DNA of 64,000 bases from Hymenobacter qilianensis (GCF_014489555.1 NZ_CP060784.1:3348001-3412000), one strand, 5' to 3'. Counted from the stretch's first letter, positions 27,677 to 37,076 are shown. Notes: generated by a model from the sequence alone, not told the origin. Made by a program: numbers and translations.

Positions 27677-28108
27677 TTAGAAAGGAAGATCGTTGTCGTC
27701 GTCGCCGGCGATAGGAGCGGCGGGCTGAGCGCGAAGGTTCGGGTTTTGGTTCTGAGCGGGGGCCGCAGCGCGGGGAGCCGCTTGCTGCTGATTGCCATAG
27801 TTGCCGCCAGCAGCGGGAGCACCGCCACCTGCACCAGCTTCGATGCGCCAGGCTTCCAGGTTAGTGAAGTACAGCATCTGGCCGTTTTTGTTGAAGCCGC
27901 GGCCACGCAGATTAAACGTCACTTTTACCTCGTCGCCGATTTTGAAAGGATCTATCAGGGCTGTCTTATCCTGCACCAATTGGAACTTGATATGCTCGGG
28001 GTACTGGCCCTCCTGGACTTCCAGCACGAACTCGCGCTTGCGGAATTTTTCACTCACCTGCTGTTCGTCGAAAATCTCGTGCAGGCGGCCGGTAGCGTCG
28101 TAAGCCAT
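27677..28108 (-). CDS. DUF3127 protein with SSB-like acidic C-terminal tip
   Basis: A 143-residue protein. Residues 1-90 are the DUF3127 domain (VSEKFRKREFVLEVQEGQYP, IKFQLVQDK, IGDEVKVTFNLRGRGF), probably an OB-fold. A Gly/Ala/Gln-rich linker leads to the end DDDNDLPF, which resembles the C-terminal tip through which single-stranded DNA-binding proteins recruit partners (DDDIPF in E. coli SSB). The start at 28108 is preferred over 28354, whose extra 82 residues are not conserved. A DNA-replication or repair role is inferred from these features. Confidence 0.85.
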   Translation of the reverse strand: MAYDATGRLHEIFDEQQVSEKFRKREFVLEVQEGQYPEHIKFQLVQDKTALIDPFKIGDEVKVTFNLRGRGFNKNGQMLYFTNLEAWRIEAGAGGGAPAAGGNYGNQQQAAPRAAAPAQNQNPNLRAQPAAPIAGDDDNDLPF

Positions 28109-28144
28109 AAAAAAGGAATAGTTGAAATGATGAAAATGGGAAGT

Positions 28145-28152
28145 CAAACGTA
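28145..28152 (-). promoter_or_regulatory. -7 box for the DUF3127 gene
   Basis: The minus strand reads TACGTTTG, an exact match to TAnnTTTG, 37 bp upstream of the start. No convincing -33 TTG is seen at the usual spacing. Confidence 0.45.
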
Positions 28153-28307
28153 CGAAAAAAAACCCGTTTCGGTTAATAAAACGGGTCGAACTCCGGTCCG
28201 TTGAATGCGTACCTAGTAGGACCAGGAACACCCGAAACTGGTTCCCGAAGCTACCCAGGGTTTGTCTATATTTTGCGCTTTCAGGCGTATCCACCCATTT
28301 CTTGCTT

Positions 28308-29258
28308 ATGAAATCCACCTTTGCACTGGCCATACACGGCGGGGCCGGCACCATCTCCCGCGACCAAATGACCCCCGAAAAGGAGCAGGCCTACCACGCC
28401 GCGCTCCGGCAGGTGCTCGAAGCGGGCCACGACGTATTGCGCCAGGGCGGCGCCGCCCTCGATGCAGTAGAAGCGTCGGTGCGTGTGCTCGAAGATTCAC
28501 CTTTGTTTAACGCTGGGCGAGGAGCCGTATTCACCCATGATGGTCGCCACGAAATGGATGCGGCCATCATGGACGGGCGAGACCGAAGCGCAGGCGCCGT
28601 GGCAGGCGTGCGCAATCTGCAAAACCCGATCAGCGTAGCTCGCATGGTGATGGAAAAGTCGGACCACGTGCTGCTGGCCTGGCCGGGTGCGGAGGATTTT
28701 GCCCGCGAGCACAACCTGCCCACCCAGCCCGACGAGTACTTTTTCACCCAGCATCGCCACGACCAATTGCAGGAAGCGCTGGAGTCGGGGGGAATTCAGC
28801 TTGACCACAGCGAATCGAAAAAAGCCCCCCAGCCCAAGAAAATGGGAACCGTGGGTGCGGTGGCCCGCGACCAGCACGGCAACCTGGCCGCGGCCACCAG
28901 CACCGGCGGCATGACCAACAAGCGCTACTCCCGCATCGGCGACTCGCCCATTATTGGGGCCGGCACCTTCGCCGACAACCGAACCTGCGCTATTTCCTGC
29001 ACTGGCTCGGGCGAATACTTTATGCGTGCCGTAGCTGCCTACGATGTAGCCTGCCTCATAGAATACCGTGGCCTGAGCTTAGCCGAAGCCTGCCGCATCG
29101 TGGTGCACGATAAGCTAGAGCCAGTAGGGGGCGAAGGTGGATTGATAGCGGTAGATGGCGCCGGTAATCTAGCGCTGCCCTTCAATTCAAGTGGCATGTA
29201 TAGAGGCACCATCACTTCCGAAAGCCCACTTTTCACCGCTATTTATGAGGATAAATAG
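28308..29258 (+). CDS. iaaA: Isoaspartyl peptidase/L-asparaginase (N-terminal nucleophile hydrolase)
   Basis: A 316-residue precursor of the plant-type asparaginase family, which hydrolyses beta-aspartyl dipeptides and asparagine after self-cleavage. The cleavage site is G180/T181 in KKMGTVGAVARD, where Thr becomes the nucleophile; TSTGGMTNKRYSRIGDSPII and CTGSGEYFMR are the other active-site segments. The loop before the cleavage site contains KKAPQP, encoded by the AAAAAAGCCCCCCAG motif. ATG at 28308 is preferred to the TTG two codons earlier. It converges with a cyanophycinase gene 125 bp away, and the two enzymes classically act in sequence. Confidence 0.93.
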   Translation: MKSTFALAIHGGAGTISRDQMTPEKEQAYHAALRQVLEAGHDVLRQGGAALDAVEASVRVLEDSPLFNAGRGAVFTHDGRHEMDAAIMDGRDRSAGAVAGVRNLQNPISVARMVMEKSDHVLLAWPGAEDFAREHNLPTQPDEYFFTQHRHDQLQEALESGGIQLDHSESKKAPQPKKMGTVGAVARDQHGNLAAATSTGGMTNKRYSRIGDSPIIGAGTFADNRTCAISCTGSGEYFMRAVAAYDVACLIEYRGLSLAEACRIVVHDKLEPVGGEGGLIAVDGAGNLALPFNSSGMYRGTITSESPLFTAIYEDK

Positions 29259-29326
29259 CTGCATTCAGACTGCGACATATATATAAGGAGTGGTACGCTG
29301 ACCTTAGATATCGAGCTTTGTCAATT

Positions 29327-29362
29327 AAAAAGGCCGCGCTTCCTTGGAAGCGCGGCCTTTTT
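29327..29362. terminator. Bidirectional terminator between iaaA and the cyanophycinase gene
   Basis: AAAAAGGCCGCGCTTCC and its perfect mirror form a strong hairpin with A and T runs on both sides, serving both converging genes. Confidence 0.9.
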
Positions 29363-29383
29363 AGTGAAGAAACAAGAAGTATT

Positions 29384-30304
29384 CTACCTCACCTGCGACT
29401 CAGGCTTGGGCGAAGCTATGGGGGGCAAAACTGCCTTACTTGGGTAGAACTTGCGCTCCTCTATATTATACACGTTGCCTTTGATGAGCACATGCAGCAC
29501 CATGTTTTCGATGGAAAGGGCTGCGCCTTTCTTCGCTAGGCTGGCGTTGTTATGCTCCAAGTTGTGCCCGTCCATAATCACGACCAGGTTGGAGCCGATG
29601 GTTTCAATCAGATTGCCCTCCGTGATAAGTATACCGGTGTCCTCACCCAAACCGATACCGATGAGCTTGGGGTATAGGGCAACGGCCTCAATGAGCCGGC
29701 CGAAGCGGCCGCGCTTCACGAAATGAGAGTCAATGACAACTTTAGGCATCAGGGCGAGGCCCGTACCCATTTTGACGGCACCTTTCATTAGGGCATCGGG
29801 CACGCTGCCGCCCCGAATCATGACTTTTGACATGGCCATGGCCCCGGCGCTAGTGCCGGCGATGATAAAATTGGGGTGGTTGTGGTAGCGCTCCGTAAGC
29901 ACACGCAGAAACTCGGTGTTGCCGAACATTTCGGTCAGCCGCGACTGATTGCCCCCGCTAAACATGATAATGTCGGCGTCGCGCAGGCGGTCCAGGTGCT
30001 CAGGCCGGTCAGTATCCTCGGGCACCCGGATATCAAACACCCCCACGTTCAAGCAATTGAGCATGGCAAAGGAAGCCACATAAATGCGGGCTACCTCTTC
30101 CGGAATCATGGAGGCAGTGGTAACAACCTCAATGCGCGGGTCGGCTTTCCCCGATTCGGTTACAATGCGTTTCAGAATACCTAACTCAAAGAAGTTGAGG
30201 TAATATTTCTTCTTGGTGCGGGGGTTGGGGTAAGTGCCTTTATCTTCATTGCCACCGATGGCAATCAGTTTACCGAGAGGTTTTAGATTTTCCAATACCA
30301 ACAT
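29384..30304 (-). CDS. Cyanophycinase-family (S51-like) peptidase
   Basis: A 306-residue serine peptidase. The nucleophile is S152 in IIAGTSAGAMAMS; GKLIAIGGNEDKG near the start, MFSGGNQSRLTEMF and SHFVKRGRFGRLIEA match cyanophycinase (CphB). These exopeptidases release beta-Asp-Arg from cyanophycin, which the isoaspartyl peptidase at 28308-29258 could split. No cyanophycin synthetase is in this window. There is no signal peptide, so it acts in the cytoplasm. The C-terminal end carries the motif as LPPIASPK. Confidence 0.88.
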   Translation of the reverse strand: MLVLENLKPLGKLIAIGGNEDKGTYPNPRTKKKYYLNFFELGILKRIVTESGKADPRIEVVTTASMIPEEVARIYVASFAMLNCLNVGVFDIRVPEDTDRPEHLDRLRDADIIMFSGGNQSRLTEMFGNTEFLRVLTERYHNHPNFIIAGTSAGAMAMSKVMIRGGSVPDALMKGAVKMGTGLALMPKVVIDSHFVKRGRFGRLIEAVALYPKLIGIGLGEDTGILITEGNLIETIGSNLVVIMDGHNLEHNNASLAKKGAALSIENMVLHVLIKGNVYNIEERKFYPSKAVLPPIASPKPESQVR

Positions 30305-30470
30305 TCTATACTAGTTCAACACAAAAAACAACAGAGCAGTCAGCTCCAAATTCAAGCAAGCTTCGGGCCATGCGTGGCCTAGGGTAGCTCCCCTGGCAGA
30401 GCGGGTAACTGGTCGCTTAACAACTCAACAACTCAAATCTCTTACTTTCGGCCCTTTTTCTTCTTCAGAT

Positions 30471-32285
30471 TTAGGCCGGGCGGCCCAGTAGCGCATCAAA
30501 TGTGCTGGTAGCTACGGCGTGATAGTTGGGCCGGGCGCGGGCATAGATTGCCTGGGCGCGGGCCAGCCCATCGGGGAGGGCCAGAAGCGCTTTATAAAGA
30601 GGAGTTAAAAACTTACGTCGGCCTACACGCAGCAAAAAACGCTGGGTAGCTTCCTCGGCCGGCAGATGGCCGGTTGCCAAAGCAACCGGCAGCCAGGCAG
30701 TCAGAATTTCGGCGTTGCCGGATTGGGTGAGCGCGAAGGCCGCATCCAACTCTGAAATTTGCCCCCTGGACAAATCCGTAGGCAGCCCCTGTATAAAGTA
30801 CACCCACTCATGCGTGCTCCACTCCGACACCACCAGGTCGGCGGCCGGCGTGCCACGTTCCCACTGCCGCCGCGCGGCATCAACCGCCGCGAAGCGCTCG
30901 GATGTTACGGCCGGGGCCCCGCTCGGAATACCGGACCCGTTGATCCAGGCGTCGAGCTGCAGCTTTTCTTCGAGGCCGGGCTCCCGATCCAGGAGCTCAC
31001 GGCGCAGGTAAGCCACAAAGGAAACCGTGTCCATGCTCTGAAAACTGTGCTGCGCGAAGTACTCCTTAATAAAGGCGTCGAGGCGGGAGCGACCTATAAG
31101 GCTCTCCAGGGTGAGGAGGAGGTAATTGCCTTTTTCGTACGCAATATCATTAAGGCCATCATCTGGGTCGCGGCCGGCAAGGTTGAGGTAGAGGTGGGTG
31201 TCGGGGCTTTGGGGGCCAATTTCCTCTATGGTATGGAGCAACGACTTATAACCCAGCATCTGAAGCATAGCGGCGTAGGCGGGGCCATATAGCTTCTCCA
31301 TTATCCGCCGCTCAAAATAGACCGTGAAGCCTTCATTTAGCCAGAAATCATTCCACGTTGCATTTGTAACCAGGTTGCCCGACCAGGAGTGAGCAAGCTC
31401 ATGCGCTATTAAGCTGGTCAGGCTACGGTCGCCGGTGATTACGGTAGGTGTTACAAATGTTAATCTTAAGTTTTCCATTCCACCAAAAGGAAAGCTGGGG
31501 GGCAAAACCAACAAATCGTATTGTTCCCAGCGGTAAGGTCCGTACAAGCCCTCGGCTGTTGCTACCATTTTTTCCAGGTCTCGGAATTCCGAGGCAGCCG
31601 CTGGCAAGCTTACAGGTTCGGCATAAATGCCAGTGCGGGCACTGATGGGAGTGTAGCTTAGGTCGCCCACAGCCAGCGCCATGAGATACGCAGGAATGGG
31701 CTGCGTCATCCGAAAGTGGTACTCGCCCTGCGGGTCCTTTGCCTGCGGATTCTCGGCGCTCATCAGCGCCAGCAGATGGGCCGGCACCCGCACCCAGGCA
31801 TTGTAAGTGAAGCGCACGCCGGGCGAGTCTTGGCAGGGAAGCCAGGTGCGCGCCAGAATTGCCTGCGACTGGGTAAACAAAAATGGCTGCTCCCGGCCGG
31901 CGGTTTGGATAGGAGGCAGCCACTGCAAAGCGGCTGCCTCGGGTGAGGTCTGATACCGAATGGTGACAGCCGTAGTCGCCGGCTTCACGGCTATGCGCAA
32001 GGCCTGACCCAGCACCTCGTCGGGGGCTCCCAACTCGTAGGTGGTAGCCGGACCATCAGGGCCGTCGAGCAAGACGGACTCTATCAGAAGGTCGCGGGCA
32101 TCCAGATAAATATCGGGGGCACCGCCGGGGTTGCTAAACTGCCACGTGGCCTGACCCGTGAGTGCCTGCGCCGTAAAGTCAACGCTTAGCTCAAGGGTTA
32201 GGTGATGAACCCGGGCTTCGGCAGGGCGGGCGTAGCTGTGCGGATCGGGGCTGGGGAAAGAAGCAGGAGCAGAGGAAGTGGGCAT
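30471..32285 (-). CDS. M1-family metallo-aminopeptidase (leukotriene A4 hydrolase-like)
   Basis: A 604-residue zinc peptidase removing N-terminal residues. The exopeptidase motif GGMEN is at 268-272 and the zinc site is H295-E-L-A-H299 with the third ligand E318 in NEGF. The overall arrangement, with an N-terminal beta domain and a helical C-terminal domain, resembles LTA4H. The ATG at 32285 (MPTSSAPASF) is used because the open frame upstream to 32486 is not conserved. No signal peptide is seen. Divergent from the L,D-transpeptidase gene. Confidence 0.92.
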   Translation of the reverse strand: MPTSSAPASFPSPDPHSYARPAEARVHHLTLELSVDFTAQALTGQATWQFSNPGGAPDIYLDARDLLIESVLLDGPDGPATTYELGAPDEVLGQALRIAVKPATTAVTIRYQTSPEAAALQWLPPIQTAGREQPFLFTQSQAILARTWLPCQDSPGVRFTYNAWVRVPAHLLALMSAENPQAKDPQGEYHFRMTQPIPAYLMALAVGDLSYTPISARTGIYAEPVSLPAAASEFRDLEKMVATAEGLYGPYRWEQYDLLVLPPSFPFGGMENLRLTFVTPTVITGDRSLTSLIAHELAHSWSGNLVTNATWNDFWLNEGFTVYFERRIMEKLYGPAYAAMLQMLGYKSLLHTIEEIGPQSPDTHLYLNLAGRDPDDGLNDIAYEKGNYLLLTLESLIGRSRLDAFIKEYFAQHSFQSMDTVSFVAYLRRELLDREPGLEEKLQLDAWINGSGIPSGAPAVTSERFAAVDAARRQWERGTPAADLVVSEWSTHEWVYFIQGLPTDLSRGQISELDAAFALTQSGNAEILTAWLPVALATGHLPAEEATQRFLLRVGRRKFLTPLYKALLALPDGLARAQAIYARARPNYHAVATSTFDALLGRPA

Positions 32286-32566
32286 TGGCAAAATCCAAAA
32301 AGTGCGATTTAATCTTTTCCTCAAAAAGGAGGGCGAGGAAAGTAAAGGTAGCCAAAACCCTCGCTGGGGAGCAGCAACGCAGTATACAAGTGTGGAAGCA
32401 AAACATGTATATTGCCAACCGAGGCGTATTCGTAACCCTGCGGAAACTTCGCGGGGCCGAATGCAGTAGAACGCCCAAGCCGCCACCAGGGACCTATCTT
32501 AGGTTCAGGTTTGTTGAGGAGGTTGCTTGGTACTATTTGCGTTTTCTGTCGCTTCTTTATTTACAT

Positions 32567-34323
32567 ATGAAATCTCTCTTTCGCTTTTCTTTTCTCTCCA
32601 CCTTCATGGTTTGGCTGCTGGGCCTTGCGGTGCTTGCCACGTCCTCATCATGCAGCCAGGATCAGAAGGATCAAATTAAAGATGCTCTCCCCGGTGCGCT
32701 CACTAAAGCAGGTGGCCCTCAGCCCAAGCTGGACAGCACCTACGTAATTCGACAGATGAGCGCTGAGCCTGCTTTCAAGGAGCACATCGATTGGGGCAAA
32801 AAGTTTTATAAGGAGCGGGACTACCGCCTGGGCTGGTTCCGAAACCATGAGCTGGTGCCGCAGGCCAAAACAATGCTTGGGGTGCTGGAAAAAGCCGCCG
32901 ATGAAGGCCTGAATCCTAAAGACTACAAAATCAAGGACTTCGATAAGCTTTTTGCCGATCTGGAGGCAGTGCAATCCGATTCGACCAAGCGCAATGCCTT
33001 GGAAAAGGAGATTGATGTAGCCTTATCGAGCACGTATTTCAACTGGGCCTCCGATTTTTATCGGGGGACGGTAAGCCCGCGCGAAGTCAAGAATATAGAT
33101 TGGCGCGTAAAACGTAACAAGATCAAGCTGCACAAGGCCCTGATGACGATCCTTCAGGAGCGGGAAAGCACCTATCCTTACTACGAATTTGAGCCACTGC
33201 ACCCGGAGTATAATGCCCTGAAAAAGGCCTTGGCTGACTACCGGGCGTTGCAGCGCAATGGCGGCTGGCCTATCATTCCGGCTGGCACCAAGTTGAAACC
33301 AGGGAGTTCATCGCCGGCCGTTGCGCAGTTGCGGCAGCGTCTGCTGGGGGCAAAGCTGAGCCTGAAGTGACGCCGGTGCAGCCCGTAAATAACAACGGCG
33401 CCGCTGCTGCACCGACCGCTAATACGAGTCCGGCCGCTGTCTATGAAGGCGAGTTGGTAGATGCCGTGAAGGCCTTTCAAACGCAAAATGGCCTCAAGCC
33501 CGACGGCGTAGTTGGAGGAGAAACCTTGCGTCTTCTCAATGTGCCGCTGGCCGATCGCATCGATCAGATCATGCTGAACATGGAGCGCTGGCGCTGGATT
33601 CCCAAACGATTTGAACCAGATTATTTACTGGTTAATATTCCCGATTATAAGCTTCACGTTATTGAGGACAACAAGGAAGTGTTCAATATGCGTGTGATTG
33701 TGGGCAAGACTTTGAACGCCACGCCGGTGTTCAGCGACAAGCTGGAATACGTGGTTTTGTCGCCTTACTGGAACGTGCCCATGAGCATCATCCAGAAAGA
33801 ATTGGCTCCTAAACTGGCCAACGATCCTAGCTACCTAGACCATCTGGATATGGAAGTGGTGAAGGGATACGGAGCCAAAGCAGTGCCCGTCGATCCCGGT
33901 TCTATTGACTGGACCAACGTGAACGAGAAGACGTTTAAGTATACACTGCGTCGTCGTCCGGGCCCTAAAAACGATTTGGGTGAGGTGAAATTTATCTTCC
34001 CGAACTCCGACGATATCTACCTCCACGACACTCCCAACGATGAGTTGTTTAACCAAACCAAGCGTGGCTTTAGTCATGGTTGTGTGCGGGTAGAGGAGCC
34101 CATCAAGCTGGCGGAATATCTGCTTCGCAACAAGCCCGGCTGGGACCGGCAGACTATCACGGATACCATACAGGCCCGCAAAGAGAAGTACATAACACTA
34201 AACGAAAAGCTGCCCGTGTATTTGGTTTACTTCACAGCGTGGGTAGATGAAGGTGGGAGCGTGCATTTCCGCGACGACATCTATGGGCATGATAAGGTGC
34301 TAGCTCAGCAGTACTTCAACTAA
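32567..34323 (+). pseudogene. L,D-transpeptidase lipoprotein, interrupted by one base
   Basis: A murein L,D-transpeptidase of the YcbB/LdtD type, which makes 3-3 peptide cross-links. The ATG at 32567 begins a lipoprotein-like leader (MKSLFRFSFLSTFMVWLLGL ... SSSC). Next are the scaffold domain, a peptidoglycan-binding domain (VKAFQTQNGLKPDGVVGGET) and a YkuD domain with the catalytic cysteine in SHGCVRVEEP. The frame breaks at the G run 33346-33350: as read, one frame ends at LLGAKLSLK and the next begins MTPVQPV. A sixth G restores LLGGKAEPEVTPVQPV and a 585-residue protein. Sequencing undercall or slippage tract are both possible. Confidence 0.85.
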
Positions 34324-34378
34324 GGATTTCGTACTTAGGCTGTATCTTCTTCGAGTGTATTAGATAAGGTTCTTAGCC

Positions 34379-34418
34379 AAAAAAGCCCCCCGCGACTTAG
34401 CGTTCGTGGGGGCTTTTT
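34379..34418. terminator. Terminator from an inverted motif pair, after the L,D-transpeptidase
   Basis: AAAAAAGCCCCCCGCGA and TCGTGGGGGCTTTTT form a GC-rich stem with a T run on the + strand, 56 bp past the stop. Confidence 0.88.
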
Positions 34419-34689
34419 GCTGCTGTAAATTTTAAGATCTGCCTCTTTGACCATCCTTTACCTGCTCCTGATGAATCTGTGTGGATAACAGCAAAATCAG
34501 CTTACAGTAGGCGCACGTAATTCTATATGAGTTTATATTTGACATTTGTAAACAGCTGTACTATTATTTACTGTTGTTAACATACGTAACGCAATGAGCA
34601 TGTATAGTTTATAAATGTAACTAGTATCGTGATGCACCAATGATTCCTTCATACTCGTACATTTGTAAATCATTAGTCCAGCACATATT
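34419..34689. other. AT-rich regulatory stretch upstream of the HTH gene
   Basis: No gene visible. It contains two good -7 matches (TATATTTG at 34534-34541 and TACATTTG at 34658-34665) and a direct repeat ACATTTGTAAA at 34542-34552 and 34659-34669, each overlapping or abutting a -7 box. The repeat could be an operator for the HTH protein encoded just downstream. Confidence 0.5.
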
Positions 34690-35346
34690 ATGGTTGAGCG
34701 CATCCGGCAGATTTTACAGACCCGACAGTTGAGTCCTACTCAATTTGCCGATGCGCTGGGCCTGGCGCGTCCTATTATAAGCCATGTGCTTAGTGGGCGC
34801 AATAAGCCAAGCCTTGAGGTTGTCCAGAAAATAATCGCAGCCTTTCCAGACATATCATTGCCGTGGCTCCTGAGTGGGCAAGGCCCCATGATGGCTTCTG
34901 TTGCTTCTCAACCTGCTACCCTAGCTCCAGCCGCCCTAGAAAGCACCGCAATACCCGTTAGCCCAGGTCCAACAGCGGCTAAGCCACGCCCTAAACGCAC
35001 GGCAGCACATGCCCAAGAAGCCACTGTGCCCGTTGCTACGGCCGCCCCGCCTGCACAGCCAGCATCATCTACTCCTGCCCCGCCGGCTCCAGTGTACGCC
35101 GCTCCTGCGCCCGAAAGCATGGAGGCGCCTCGGCCAGCTTCACCGGAGGTGGCCACTCAGCCTGCACTTGCTCCATCAGCGGCTGTTGCTGCGCCGCAAA
35201 ACGCCCCCCAGGCACCTGCTACCCCGGCGCCCGCTTCCCCCGATTTGCTGTCAGCTTTCGCGGAGCCAGGCAAAACGATTCGCCGCATCGTGATCTTTTA
35301 TCATGATGGCACCTTTTCTGCATACCAGCCGGAAATGCCCGGTTAG
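34690..35346 (+). CDS. Xre-family HTH regulator with Ala/Pro-rich linker
   Basis: A 218-residue protein. Residues 1-70 are a Cro/C1-type helix-turn-helix (LSPTQFADALGLARPIISHV, SGRNKPSLEVVQKI, PWLLSGQGPM). A ~120-residue linker made almost only of Ala, Pro, Ser and Thr follows, then a short conserved-looking end (IRRIVIFYHDGTFSAYQPE). The linker contains one GCCCCCCAG motif (APQNAPQAPA). The gene lies in an AT-rich patch with repeated operator-like sites upstream, so self-regulation is likely. Its targets are unknown. Confidence 0.85.
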   Translation: MVERIRQILQTRQLSPTQFADALGLARPIISHVLSGRNKPSLEVVQKIIAAFPDISLPWLLSGQGPMMASVASQPATLAPAALESTAIPVSPGPTAAKPRPKRTAAHAQEATVPVATAAPPAQPASSTPAPPAPVYAAPAPESMEAPRPASPEVATQPALAPSAAVAAPQNAPQAPATPAPASPDLLSAFAEPGKTIRRIVIFYHDGTFSAYQPEMPG

Positions 35347-35408
35347 GGTATTGCTCTTGCCTGCTTAAGGTAGCCAAACTACTTAACCAACTCCCGGCGT
35401 ATATCCCT

Positions 35409-35437
35409 CTGAAACCGCCTGCGTGAGGCGTTTTCAG
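35409..35437. terminator. Hairpin after the HTH gene
   Basis: CTGAAACCGCCT and AGGCGTTTTCAG form a 12-bp stem with one mismatch around a 5-base loop; no clear T run follows. Confidence 0.55.
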
Positions 35438-36143
35438 ATACGTATATAGCCCTGTTTTTTAGCCCTACAAGACACAAATATTTAAAATGCTGTATAAGGG
35501 GTATGCAGCCTTTTATACCAACCGAAGTACAATCAGGTCTGACCTGTTTTTATGGGTTTTTGGGCTGTGCGTAAAAGGTGATTTATCCATAGGATACGCA
35601 TGAAAATTATGTCTGTATCAATAAGGATAATCATAGTTGAAAGCAGGTATATGATATAGATATTGTTTTGCAGATATTTTAATCATATATACCGAATAAT
35701 CAGATGTTTACAGCAATTTTATCAAAGTAATACTAGTAGTATTCGTGTGCTGTTTTGGAGGCTGTGAGTTTATTGCTTGATTGCAAAAGAAGGGCTATAA
35801 TTAATTGGTTGTCATTGCTGCGCTGATTTTAAGAGATTACTAAGCCTTTTGACATGGTTAATTCATGTTAAAAGTGAAAGTGACAGGAGGGTGGCAGGGC
35901 GCTAAAGGCTTTAGTACTAGCTCTTGAATGTGCCGCGAGTTTGAACGCATAGTGAGACCATCTATCAGGCCTGCCTACACGGCTTTTTTATCGGTCTTAA
36001 TATGCTCGCTCTTTCGTCTTAGTTTTCAAATGTTATCTGGCGGAAGGGTGTGGGCAGGTGCATTGCTACCTCACTTGGTATATGGGATTAGCCATACATA
36101 ACTTGTTGCGTTCTCAAAGCTGCTTTTTCGTTTAGCATAGCAG

Positions 36144-36174
36144 TTGGGAGTTTTGACGGGGGTGCTTACCTTTG
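36144..36174 (+). promoter_or_regulatory. Promoter of the small lipoprotein gene
   Basis: TTG at 36144-36146 and TACCTTTG at 36167-36174 (exact TAnnTTTG) are separated by 20 bp. The ATG at 36179 is only 4 bases past the -7 box, so the message would be leaderless or nearly so. Confidence 0.65.
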
Positions 36175-36178
36175 GCGC

Positions 36179-36357
36179 ATGAAAAAATTCCGTCTGCTTC
36201 TGCTGTTTGCTTCCTGCGCCTCGATCCTCATGACGACGTCTTGCTCAGTGCCCCAAACGCTGAGGAAGATCCCAACGCCGATGCGGCCTACAAGCGTGCC
36301 CACCGCACGGAGATGTACCGCAAGGCACAGAGCAGCGAACCTTCCATTCAACAGTAG
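36179..36357 (+). pseudogene. Small lipoprotein, apparently frameshifted
   Basis: A short lipoprotein: signal MKKFRLLLLFASCASILM with lipobox ending TTSC. As read, the frame then continues as VPQTLRKIPTPMRPTSV to a stop at 36394. If one base is added to the CCCC run at 36251-36254, it reads VPPNAEEDPNADAAYKRAHR and ends SSEPSIQQ at 36357, a 59-residue acidic lipoprotein that looks far more natural. Because the gene is short, this repair is less certain than in the large genes. It has its own promoter and terminator. Confidence 0.55.
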
Positions 36358-36417
36358 TTACTTCAAGGCCGGCCGCTATACTGGCCCGGCGTAGTAGATA
36401 GACCTCAGAATATAACA

Positions 36418-36455
36418 CAGAAGCCCCACCCGACTTATGTCAGGTGGGGCTTCTG
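36418..36455. terminator. Terminator after the small lipoprotein
   Basis: CAGAAGCCCCACC and GGTGGGGCTTCTG form a 13-bp perfect stem with a 12-base loop. Confidence 0.8.
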
Positions 36456-36495
36456 CATTGCTAGTCAGTTTGCCTATGAGAGTTAGCCCTTGTTA

Positions 36496-36999
36496 TTAGT
36501 CGACCAACACCGTTGCTAGTTGCTCGGTGGTGGGAACCGGAGCGGGCTGGGGGGCAAAATCGGGGAGGCTGATGTCGGCTAGTAAAGAGTTTTCCAACAA
36601 GTCGGCCCAAGTGCGCAGGTAGAGTACAACGTCGTCGCGCTGATTGTGGCGGAGAGCATTGCGACGCTCAAAGGGAATTGCCGCCCGAATGGTAGGGTCG
36701 GCGAGGCGTTCGAGGTGCGTCAGATCTTCGCGCGAGAAGCCTAAAGCCAGCATTTCGTCAATGGTTTGATCGATGGGCAGGCCGCTGGTGGGGCAATAGT
36801 CGATTAGTTGGCGCTCCCAATCGCCGTAGCGCTGCATGGCGCGGGCGTGAATCTCAGCTTTCGTGAGGCGCGTGACAGTTTGGGCAAGGTGGCCGCAGTT
36901 GCAGCTGCCCATGTGGCCCCATTGATAAGGAGCCTGAGTAGCGAGGCGCTGAGCCGTGTCGCGCAGGGCCTGAATAACGGGAAGAGTGCTCTTAGCCAT
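36496..36999 (-). CDS. Conserved hypothetical protein
   Basis: A 167-residue protein I cannot assign. The N-terminal region has YQWGHMGSCNCGHLAQ, whose paired cysteines and histidines could bind a metal, and then a mostly helical middle (TKAEIHARAMQRYGDWERQL, TIDEMLALGFSREDLTHLER). The C-terminus is Pro-rich and contains the motif as DFAPQPAP. No signal peptide. It lies alone between a terminator and the helicase gene's terminator. Confidence 0.7.
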   Translation of the reverse strand: MAKSTLPVIQALRDTAQRLATQAPYQWGHMGSCNCGHLAQTVTRLTKAEIHARAMQRYGDWERQLIDYCPTSGLPIDQTIDEMLALGFSREDLTHLERLADPTIRAAIPFERRNALRHNQRDDVVLYLRTWADLLENSLLADISLPDFAPQPAPVPTTEQLATVLVD

Positions 37000-37076
37000 A
37001 AAAGGGTAGATCGGGTTGAGACAAGTACTGGACGACTTCCAAGAATATAAGGCTAAAGAACACCGTTTTGTTTCAC

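Larger units (their letters stand above)
35347..36178. other. 832-bp AT-rich stretch without a gene
   Basis: I see no convincing gene on either strand. Apart from a hairpin at 35409-35437 (end of the HTH gene transcript) and the promoter of the small lipoprotein at its right end, the stretch is unstructured and much richer in A and T than its surroundings. It could hold an untranslated RNA, old horizontally gained DNA, or a decayed gene; nothing in it settles this. Confidence 0.5.
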
